Made by a program: the position numbers and the translations under genes
Shown: positions 1 to 5,686 of the stretch, one piece after another
Numbering within the stretch: position 1 is the first letter of the stretch
Layout: each line of letters begins with the position of its first letter
The notes under the pieces: generated by a model
Databases searched by the model: none
Told to the model about the DNA's origin: nothing
What the model saw: only the letters and a program-made list of their open reading frames with translations
DNA from: Acidimicrobiia bacterium
GTDB taxonomy: Bacteria; Actinomycetota; Acidimicrobiia; Spongiisociales; UBA5794
Direction of reading: 5' to 3'
Assembly (NCBI GenBank): GCA_030598905.1
Contig: JAUVPA010000027.1
Span: 1 to 10,788 of the forward strand
DNA: 10,788 nt

Positions 1-1
1 A

Positions 2-310
2 GAGGTTCCTCGCGTCCAGGCATGGCTCGACGCTACGGGCGGGGTCGAAGGTGTCGACATCTACTCCGTCGCAACGTCGATGAACTCTGGTCGGACGAAC
101 TTCCCGGCTTCGGACTGGTTGGAGCGTGAAGGTTGGACGTCTCCCGTCATCCGCGACGACAGAGAGAACAGCGCGCTCATTGCGTACGGTGCCGGCGGGT
201 TCCCTTACTGGGTCTTCGTCGAGTCCGACGGCACGGTCGTCGTTCGGTCTTCGGGTCAGACCTCGATCGAGCAGCTCGACCTGATCATGAATGCCCTCGT
301 TGCCTCTTAG
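2..310 (+). CDS. TlpA/thioredoxin-like disulfide reductase, C-terminal part
   Basis: The frame is open from the window edge to a TAG at 308-310, giving 102 residues of the end of a protein whose N-terminus lies outside. Thioredoxin-fold proteins of the TlpA type exchange thiols and disulfides, usually in the cell envelope. The visible part fits the second half of that fold. An early EVPRVQAWL helix normally follows the CxxC motif directly, then comes a VDIYSVATS strand, a WLEREGW segment, and GGFPYWVFV, whose Phe-Pro is the expected cis-proline next to the active site. The end, ESDGTVVVRSSGQ followed by a helix, matches the final beta hairpin and helix. The CxxC itself and any signal or anchor are off the window, so activity and location cannot be confirmed. 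The ATG at 80 is internal and is unlikely to be the start. The gene converges on the acyl-CoA dehydrogenase with 26 bases between the two stops. Confidence 0.75.
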   Translation, partial: EVPRVQAWLDATGGVEGVDIYSVATSMNSGRTNFPASDWLEREGWTSPVIRDDRENSALIAYGAGGFPYWVFVESDGTVVVRSSGQTSIEQLDLIMNALVAS

Positions 311-336
311 TTGTTGGTTCTTGGTCCGACTGAGGA

Positions 337-1458
337 CTACCCATCGATGAGATCCGCCAGGCGGGAGCGCCACTGGGCTGGGTCGCCAAACAAGAGCCGG
401 TTCGCCTTGGCGCGTTTGAAATAGAGGTGGGCGTCGTGTTCCCACGTGAACCCGATGCCTCCGTGGATCTGAATGGTTTCTGCTGCGACGAAGAAGTAGG
501 CGTCGGAGCAGGCCGACTTGGCGACCGCCGCCGCAACAGGTAGCTCACTCGCATCCCACGCCGCGGCCCAACCGGCATGCTGAGCCGCAGACCGTGCCAC
601 ATCGACCTGCACGAGCATGTCCGCACAACGGTGCTTCACGGCTTGGAACGACCCGATCGGGCGGCCGAACTGAATCCGGTCCTTGGCGTAATCGACCGCC
701 ATATCGAGACACACCTCAGCACCACCGACACTTTCGTAGGCCAACGCGACGGCACCGAGCATGATCACATGTCGAAGGGCTTCGACACCGCTCCCCGGCG
801 TGCCGAGGCGGCGGTCCGGGGACACGGCTACGCCATCGAGCGTGATCTCGGCGAGAGGCCGGGTGAGGTCGAGAGTTGGAAGTGGCCGCACTGCCAGGCC
901 CGGGGCATCACGCTCGACGAGATAGAGAGCCACGTCGCTGGTTGGGCTTCTGGCAGAAACGAGAAAGGTATCGGCCAGCGTCCCTTCGATGACGTAGGAC
1001 TTGACGCCTTCCAACACAATGGCACCACCGGTCTCAGTGGCCGTGGTCTGCGGGTCCTCGGGATGCCAGTCCTGAGATTCCATCCACGCGACGGCAGCAA
1101 CCATGTCGCCGCCGGCGATCGCCGGCAGGTACAACTGCTTCTGCTCCTCTGACCCCGATCGGAGAAGTGCGCTCGCCGCGAGCACGACGGAGGACAGGAA
1201 CGGCGCGGGCAGGAGGCAGCGACCAGTCTCCTCGATGACGATCGCCAGCTCCCGGAAAGAGAATCCTGACCCGCCGTAGGCCTCGGGAATGCCCATCCCC
1301 TGCCACCCGAGCTGTGCCATCTCCTTCCACAACGGCTCATCGAAGCCGGCACCCTCTTCCACAGAGCCGCGGGTTGTGCCCAGCGGCGCCTTCGACTCGA
1401 GGAAGTCGCGCGCCGCGTCACGGAGCATCAGCTGTTCAGGAGTGAAGACGAAGTCCAT
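337..1458 (-). CDS. Acyl-CoA dehydrogenase (FadE-type, about 373 aa)
   Basis: This is a flavoprotein of the acyl-CoA dehydrogenase family, which introduces the alpha-beta double bond into acyl-CoA thioesters. The N-terminus MDFVFTPEQLMLRDAARDF is typical of the helical domain. A GMGIPEAYGGSGFS motif follows, then a middle beta domain. The C-terminal helical domain has YAKDRIQFGRPIGSFQ and the FAD-contacting IQIHGGIGFTWEHDAHLY. This GFTWEHDAHLYFKRA ending is common in actinobacterial FadE subunits that work as mixed complexes. I chose the ATG at 1458 because homologues usually begin MDF. An upstream in-frame ATG at 1533 would add 25 residues and has a GGAAGGG 4 bases before it, so the longer form is possible. 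The usual MCAD-type catalytic Glu position (YEGT) appears to be replaced by LLFGD. The gene is alone on its strand, divergent from the LLM oxidoreductase. The substrate cannot be told. Confidence 0.9.
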   Translation of the reverse strand: MDFVFTPEQLMLRDAARDFLESKAPLGTTRGSVEEGAGFDEPLWKEMAQLGWQGMGIPEAYGGSGFSFRELAIVIEETGRCLLPAPFLSSVVLAASALLRSGSEEQKQLYLPAIAGGDMVAAVAWMESQDWHPEDPQTTATETGGAIVLEGVKSYVIEGTLADTFLVSARSPTSDVALYLVERDAPGLAVRPLPTLDLTRPLAEITLDGVAVSPDRRLGTPGSGVEALRHVIMLGAVALAYESVGGAEVCLDMAVDYAKDRIQFGRPIGSFQAVKHRCADMLVQVDVARSAAQHAGWAAAWDASELPVAAAVAKSACSDAYFFVAAETIQIHGGIGFTWEHDAHLYFKRAKANRLLFGDPAQWRSRLADLIDG

Positions 1459-1553
1459 CGCACGGCATTCTGCCACGAGACCGACCCGCTCCAGCTGGGT
1501 ACCCTCCCCGGCCGGTAGTCGGAACTCGGTCATTGGACCCTTCCGGCCAAGGA

Positions 1554-1581
1554 CTAGCAGCTAACGACTAACGACTGGAGA
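1554..1581. repeat. CT-phased heptamer array between divergent genes
   Basis: Four consecutive 7-base units start with CT: CTAGCAG, CTAACGA, CTAACGA and CTGGAGA. The two middle units are identical. The last unit merges into the GGAG that serves as ribosome binding site for the LLM gene at 1585. The array fills the space between the divergent acyl-CoA dehydrogenase and LLM genes. A related array lies upstream of sufC. Confidence 0.6.
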
Positions 1582-1584
1582 GCC

Positions 1585-2517
1585 ATGGAACTCGGACTGA
1601 TGGTGGAGCCCCAAGTAGGAGGCACGTACGACCGGCTGCGACAACTGGCACAGTGGACCGAAGCCAACGGACTCGACGCCTTCGCTCGGTCGGATCACTA
1701 CCTCGACATGGACCGTTCGGACCACGCAACCGACGCCCTGACGACTCTCGCCGGGCTTGCTCGGGATACCAGCTCCGTCCAGCTGATGCCGATGGTGTCT
1801 CCCGTCACCTTCCATCACCCCTCGCGCCTCGCAAAAACGGCAGCAACCATCTACGAGATGTCTGGAAGCCGGTTTGCTCTCGGCGTCGGAACCGGCTGGA
1901 TGGAGAGTGAACACGAGGCGTTCGGGCTCGAACTGCCCAATCTCGGCGAACGCTTCAGCAGGCTCTACGAGACGCTGGCGTACCTGAGGGCCGCGTTCCG
2001 GTCCGGCGATGGCTTCGTTGGCCGCCACTACCGCCTCGATTCGATCGAGGTGCATCCACAGGCAGCGACGATGCCGATCATCGTGGGCGGAAGCGGACCG
2101 AAGAAGACGCCGACCATCGTCGGCCAGTTCGCCGACGAGTACAACATGTTCGCCACCGATGCGACGGCACTCGGAGCCCGCCTCGACGTGATGCGAGGGG
2201 CCGCCGCCGGGGCCGGTCGCGACCCGGACGCGATCAAGATCAGCTTCGCTTCACCTGTGATCGCGGCTGCCGATGAGGCTTCATACCGAGCGCTGATCGA
2301 GAAGAGATCTGCCGGAACCGACCGGTCACCCGAGGAGTACATCGAGATGATCGATGAGCGCAACTTCGTGCATGGAACACCGGATGTCGCAGCCGAGGTG
2401 ATGCGCCGTGTTGCCGACATAGGCGTCGATCGACTCTATCTGCAGAGGTATTGCCATCTGGATGACGTCGATACCGGCCTGCTCGAGGCGATTCTCTCCG
2501 AATACCGGGAGGGGTAG
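1585..2517 (+). CDS. LLM-class (luciferase-like) F420-dependent-type oxidoreductase
   Basis: This 310-residue protein belongs to the bacterial luciferase-like TIM-barrel superfamily, whose actinobacterial members mostly use coenzyme F420 (some use FMN). The evidence is the N-terminal beta strand MELGLMVEPQ, the ARSDHYL motif near residue 35, the strand SVQLMPMVSPVTFHHP, the highly typical GVGTGWMESEHEAFG near residues 100-114, and PIIVGGSGPKKT near residue 163, where the barrel binds cofactor phosphate. The length is normal for the family. The ATG at 1585 is supported by GGAG at 1577-1580, 4 bases upstream. The gene is divergent from the acyl-CoA dehydrogenase, and a hairpin-forming repeat separates it from sufC. 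Substrate and cofactor cannot be read from the sequence: F420 use is inferred from subfamily resemblance, and FMN is the alternative. Confidence 0.87.
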   Translation: MELGLMVEPQVGGTYDRLRQLAQWTEANGLDAFARSDHYLDMDRSDHATDALTTLAGLARDTSSVQLMPMVSPVTFHHPSRLAKTAATIYEMSGSRFALGVGTGWMESEHEAFGLELPNLGERFSRLYETLAYLRAAFRSGDGFVGRHYRLDSIEVHPQAATMPIIVGGSGPKKTPTIVGQFADEYNMFATDATALGARLDVMRGAAAGAGRDPDAIKISFASPVIAAADEASYRALIEKRSAGTDRSPEEYIEMIDERNFVHGTPDVAAEVMRRVADIGVDRLYLQRYCHLDDVDTGLLEAILSEYREG

Positions 2518-2524
2518 TCGGACA

Positions 2525-2557
2525 TCGGCAGTCGGACGTGCGACGTCCGACTGCCGA
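2525..2557. terminator. 15-bp perfect hairpin after the LLM gene, terminator-like or repeat-derived
   Basis: Bases 2525-2539 pair perfectly with 2543-2557 around a 3-base GCG loop. The stem contains GCAGTCGGACGT and its complement. It starts 8 bases after the LLM stop codon, where a terminator would be expected. No T-tract follows on either strand, so it is not a textbook intrinsic terminator. The arms are built from the same heptamers as the adjacent array (CGTCCGA CTGCCGA on each strand), so it may instead be a repeat element, or both. Confidence 0.55.
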
Positions 2558-2578
2558 CTATCGACTACCGACTTCCTA
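2544..2578. repeat. Heptamer array upstream of sufC
   Basis: Five 7-base units follow without gaps: CGTCCGA, CTGCCGA, CTATCGA, CTACCGA and CTTCCTA. The consensus is close to CTNNCGA, the same phase and sequence type as the array at 1554-1581. The first two units also form the right arm of the hairpin at 2525-2557, so those two are present as an inverted duplication. The array ends inside the putative -10 element of sufC. Confidence 0.6.
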
Positions 2579-2582
2579 ATCT
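2577..2582 (+). promoter_or_regulatory. Putative -10 element of a leaderless sufC promoter
   Basis: TAATCT ends 7 bases before the sufC ATG at 2590, which would place the transcription start at or next to the A of the start codon. No Shine-Dalgarno sequence is visible before sufC. Leaderless transcripts of this layout are common in actinobacteria. No convincing -35 is seen, because that place is taken by the heptamer array. Confidence 0.4.
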
Positions 2583-2589
2583 CGTAACC

Positions 2590-3345
2590 ATGGCTTCCCC
2601 CCTACTCGTCATCGACGATGTACATGCCCGCGTTGGTGACGTCGAGATTCTCCACGGCGTCTCGCTGACGCTGGAACCGGGGCAGACGCAGGCTCTGATG
2701 GGTCCCAACGGGTCAGGAAAGTCGACACTTGCCAACGTGCTCATGGGGCACCCCGGCTATCAGATCACGGCCGGTACCGTTCACTACAAGGGTGAGGATG
2801 TCACGCACTGGACACCCAACAAACGTGGCGCGGCAGGCATTTTCCTTGGTTTCCAGTATCCCCAAGAGATACCCGGAGTCTCCGTTGTCAACTTCCTCCG
2901 TACGGCGCTGTCCAATCGGACGGGAACGGACTACACAGTGCTCGAATTGCGCCTCAAAGTGATGGACGCAATGCGCGACCTCGAGATAGACCCGTCGTTC
3001 GCCGATCGGTACCTCAATGAAGGATTCTCGGGCGGAGAGCGCAAGCGCAACGAGGTTCTCCAGATGGCGGTCCTGGAGCCGGACCTCGCCATTCTCGACG
3101 AGACGGACTCCGGGCTCGACATCGACGCCCTCCGCACCGTCGCCGACGGTGTGACCAAACTCCAGACCGAGGACCGCGGCTTCCTCATCATCACCCACTA
3201 CCAGCGGATGCTGGACTACATCACGCCGGACGTCGTTCACGTCTTCATGGACGGCAAGATCATCGACTCGGGTGGACCTGAGCTCGGCGACCACATTGAG
3301 GAAGCCGGATACGACGCCTACCGAACCCAGGCCGCCTCGGCATGA
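2590..3345 (+). CDS. sufC: SufC, Fe-S cluster assembly ATPase
   Basis: SufC is the cytoplasmic ABC-type ATPase of the SUF pathway. It acts with SufB and SufD in the SufBCD scaffold that builds iron-sulfur clusters. At 251 residues it has the usual length. Visible motifs are the Walker A GPNGSGKST at residues 38-46, a Q-loop region in FLGFQYPQEIPG that is characteristic of SufC, the ABC signature FSGGERKRNE from residue 146, Walker B LAILDE ending at Asp170-Glu171 followed by TDSGLD, and the H-loop His203 in IITHY. The ETDSGLDIDAL wording is specific to SufC rather than to transporter ATPases. The ATG at 2590 gives a normal N-terminus; there is no ribosome binding site, and a leaderless start is likely. 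It overlaps sufS by 4 bases (ATGA), so the two are probably co-translated. No sufB or sufD precedes it, which is unusual for an actinobacterial suf operon. Confidence 0.96.
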   Translation: MASPLLVIDDVHARVGDVEILHGVSLTLEPGQTQALMGPNGSGKSTLANVLMGHPGYQITAGTVHYKGEDVTHWTPNKRGAAGIFLGFQYPQEIPGVSVVNFLRTALSNRTGTDYTVLELRLKVMDAMRDLEIDPSFADRYLNEGFSGGERKRNEVLQMAVLEPDLAILDETDSGLDIDALRTVADGVTKLQTEDRGFLIITHYQRMLDYITPDVVHVFMDGKIIDSGGPELGDHIEEAGYDAYRTQAASA

Positions 3346-4571
3346 TCGACCTCTCGCACCTGCGCGGCGATTTCCCGCTGCTGGAGCGCGAGATCAACGG
3401 CTACCCCCTCACGTATCTCGACTCGGCGTCCACGACACAGAAGCCGGTTCAGGTGATCGATGCCGTCGACACCTACTACCGCACCATCAACGCGAACGTG
3501 CACCGTGGTGCGTACACCCTGGCCGCCGAGGCGACGGATGCCTACGAGTCATCGCGGGCCAAGGTCGCCGACTTCATCGGCGCGTCGCACGCCAACGAGG
3601 TCGTGTTCACACGCGGTACGACGACGGCGATCAACTTCATCGCGTACGGATGGGGTCTCAACAACCTGGGCGAAGGTGACAAGGTGCTGCTGACGGTGAT
3701 GGAACACCACGCCAACGTCGTCCCTTGGCAGATCATCTCGCGCTACACGGGATGCAGCCTCGAGTATCTCTCCATCGACGACGGGTTCGAGGTCGATCTC
3801 ACCACGCTCGACGACATTCTCGATGAACGAGTCAAAGTGATTGCCGTCTCCGGCATGTCGAACGTCACCGGGGCCCTCGGACCAGTCACAGCCCTCGTCG
3901 AAGCCGCCAAGGCGGTGGGAGCGATCGTTGTCGTCGATGCCGCACAACTCGTCCCACACGTCCCGACCGATGTTTCACAGCTAGGCGCAGACTTCGTGGC
4001 CTTCTCGGCTCACAAGATGCTGGGACCCACCGGAATCGGCGCTCTGTGGGGAAAACCGGACCTCCTCGAGCGGATGGAGCCCACGGAGGGCGGCGGCGAG
4101 ATGATCTCTGATGTCCAGCTCTACGAGTCTCGCTGGGCGCCGGTTCCTCACAAGTTCGAAGCCGGTACGCCTCCGATCGCCCAGGCAGTCGGGTTCGGCG
4201 CCGCCGTCGACTACCTGTCCAAAGTGGGAATGGCCGACGTCCGCGATCACGAGCAGGCGATCACTCGATACGCCCTCGATCGCCTCGCCGACATCCCCGA
4301 CCTCACGGTGTATGGGCCGCCGGACGTCGAGAGACGTGGCGGCGCAGTGTCGTTCCAGCTGGCAGACATCCACGCTCACGACATTGCCACCATCCTCGAC
4401 CAATACGGCATCGCCGTGCGCGCCGGGCACCACTGCGCCAAGCCGCTGATGCGCCATCTCGATGTTCCCGCGACGGCGCGAGCATCGTTCTACGTCTACA
4501 ACACCACCGAAGACGTCGACACGCTCTACGACGGTCTCATCGAGGCCCGTACCGTGTTCGGGCTGACCTGA
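3342..4571 (+). CDS. sufS: SufS, group II cysteine desulfurase
   Basis: SufS is a PLP enzyme that removes sulfur from L-cysteine, giving alanine and a protein-bound persulfide that feeds Fe-S assembly. The 409-residue length matches SufS/CsdA-type desulfurases. The N-terminal YLDSASTTQKP is the usual substrate-loop start, VHRGAYTLA is conserved, and MEHHANVVPW lies in the cofactor pocket. VVVDAAQLVPH carries the PLP-binding Asp and Gln. SAHKMLGPTGIG contains the Schiff-base Lys225. RAGHHCAKPLM holds the catalytic Cys365 in the SufS-type context. The ATG at 3342 overlaps the sufC stop. SufU follows 31 bases after the stop, and SufS/SufU are known partners in Gram-positive bacteria, where SufU accepts the persulfide. 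All key residues are present and nothing looks damaged. Confidence 0.96.
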   Translation: MIDLSHLRGDFPLLEREINGYPLTYLDSASTTQKPVQVIDAVDTYYRTINANVHRGAYTLAAEATDAYESSRAKVADFIGASHANEVVFTRGTTTAINFIAYGWGLNNLGEGDKVLLTVMEHHANVVPWQIISRYTGCSLEYLSIDDGFEVDLTTLDDILDERVKVIAVSGMSNVTGALGPVTALVEAAKAVGAIVVVDAAQLVPHVPTDVSQLGADFVAFSAHKMLGPTGIGALWGKPDLLERMEPTEGGGEMISDVQLYESRWAPVPHKFEAGTPPIAQAVGFGAAVDYLSKVGMADVRDHEQAITRYALDRLADIPDLTVYGPPDVERRGGAVSFQLADIHAHDIATILDQYGIAVRAGHHCAKPLMRHLDVPATARASFYVYNTTEDVDTLYDGLIEARTVFGLT

Positions 4572-4602
4572 TCTCTGTACGCTCGGCGATGGAGCCACAC
4601 CT

Positions 4603-5055
4603 ATGACATCGCTCGACGAGCTGTATCGCGAAGTGATCCTCGATCACTATCGGAACCCGCGACGACGAGGGTCTCTGAGTGGACCCCACGTTCACGCAGA
4701 GGGCCAGAACCCATCCTGCGGCGATGAGTTCTTCCTCGACCTCGCCGTGGAAGACGGCGTGATCACCGACCTAGCCATCAGCGGCCAGGGTTGCTCGATC
4801 TCGCAGGCTTCGGGATCCATGATGGCCGACAACATCGTTGGCAAGAGAATCAGCGACGTCAGAGAAATCACGCGCAAGTTCAAGATCATGATGTCCATCG
4901 AAGACGGCGATAATCCGGTCGATCCGGAACGACCCGGAAGCGTTCTCGGCGATCTCGAGTCACTCCAGGGCGTTCGCAAGTTCCCGGTCCGCATCAAGTG
5001 CGCCGATCTCGCGTGGACCACGCTCGAAGACGCTCTGGATCAAACAACGGAATGA
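4603..5055 (+). CDS. sufU: SufU, zinc-dependent sulfur acceptor for SufS
   Basis: SufU is an IscU-fold protein that in Firmicutes and Actinobacteria takes persulfide sulfur from SufS and passes it to the SufBCD scaffold. This copy has 150 residues, as expected. It begins with LDELYREVILDHYRNPR, the standard IscU/SufU opening. Three conserved cysteines are present: Cys39 in NPSCGDEF with Asp41 beside it, Cys64 in GQGCSISQAS, and Cys133 in RIKCADLAW. They form the zinc site together with Asp41. The stretch between Cys64 and Cys133 carries the extra segment that separates SufU from IscU, and the IscU-type His next to the third Cys is absent, which also favours SufU. GGAG at 4591-4594 lies 8 bases before the ATG. 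The stop overlaps the start of the nicotinamidase gene. Confidence 0.95.
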   Translation: MTSLDELYREVILDHYRNPRRRGSLSGPHVHAEGQNPSCGDEFFLDLAVEDGVITDLAISGQGCSISQASGSMMADNIVGKRISDVREITRKFKIMMSIEDGDNPVDPERPGSVLGDLESLQGVRKFPVRIKCADLAWTTLEDALDQTTE

Positions 5056-5636
5056 GCATGTTCGGACCGGCGACAGCCCTCCTCGTCGTGGACGTGCAGA
5101 ACGACTTCACCGACCCGAGCGGATCGCTCTACGTCAACGGCGGAACCGATGCCCTCGCCTTCATCAACGCCACGATCGCGGATGCCGTGTCTGCCGGGTC
5201 AACCATTGTGTACTCCCAAGACTGGCATCCTGAGTCGACTCCCCACTTCGCCAAGGACGGAGGCATCTGGCCGGATCATTGCGTGGCTGATTCGTGGGGC
5301 GCCGCCTTTCACCCCGACCTCACCGTTGAAGGCGTGACTATCCACAAGGGAGTCGACGGCGAAGACGGATACTCCGCGTTCTCGACGCGCGACCCACAAA
5401 CTGGCGCCACTGGCGACACGGGCCTCGCCGCCATCCTCGAGACCGCTGGTGTCACCGAAGCCGTGGTCGTTGGGATTGCTACCGACTACTGCGTCAAGGA
5501 GACGGCGCTCGATGCGGTCCGCCTCGGCTACCGCACCCATCTTCTCGCCGACGGAGTGAGAGCAGTGAATCTCGCGGCCGGCGACGCAGCCCGCGCCGTG
5601 GCCGAGATGGTCAGGGCGGGAGTGGAGGTCGACTAG
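5052..5636 (+). CDS. pncA: Nicotinamidase (isochorismatase-family amidohydrolase)
   Basis: This is a cysteine hydrolase of the isochorismatase superfamily whose details fit nicotinamidase, which converts nicotinamide to nicotinate and ammonia for NAD salvage. From the ATG at 5052 it is 194 residues. The catalytic triad is complete: Asp14 in VVDVQNDF, Lys99 in IHKGVD, and Cys147 in IATDYCVKETALDA. The metal site is also visible: Asp57 and His59 in SQDWHPEST, with His65 shortly after. IWPDHC is another nicotinamidase-type motif. I chose 5052 because it overlaps the sufU stop as ATGA and leaves the usual short N-terminus; an upstream in-frame ATG at 4998 would add an Arg-rich, unconserved stretch lying inside sufU. 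A nicotinate phosphoribosyltransferase, the next enzyme of the pathway, is encoded about 2 kb away on the other strand. Related amidases in this superfamily remain a lesser possibility. Confidence 0.9.
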   Translation: MSMFGPATALLVVDVQNDFTDPSGSLYVNGGTDALAFINATIADAVSAGSTIVYSQDWHPESTPHFAKDGGIWPDHCVADSWGAAFHPDLTVEGVTIHKGVDGEDGYSAFSTRDPQTGATGDTGLAAILETAGVTEAVVVGIATDYCVKETALDAVRLGYRTHLLADGVRAVNLAAGDAARAVAEMVRAGVEVD

Positions 5637-5655
5637 AGGATCCCGCTGAACTCAA

Positions 5656-5680
5656 GGTCGGACCGACCGATTCCGATTCT
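5656..5680 (+). promoter_or_regulatory. Palindrome and possible -10 upstream of the histidine kinase
   Basis: GGTCGG-A-CCGACC at 5656-5668 is a perfect 6-bp palindrome around one base, a size typical of dimeric repressor or activator sites. GATTCT at 5675-5680 lies 6 bases before the kinase ATG at 5687 and could be the -10 of a leaderless transcript, since no ribosome binding site is seen. If so, the palindrome sits between -35 and -10. This is inference from layout only; a 13-base palindrome can arise by chance in GC-rich DNA. Confidence 0.3.
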
Positions 5681-5686
5681 TCAACG

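Noticed and set aside
577..1152. + strand frame of 191 codons
   Set aside because: Antisense to the acyl-CoA dehydrogenase; no family resemblance and no ribosome binding site.
4998..5051. Upstream start for the nicotinamidase
   Set aside because: It would add an Arg-rich segment inside sufU that does not look conserved; the ATG at 5052 overlapping the sufU stop is the better start.
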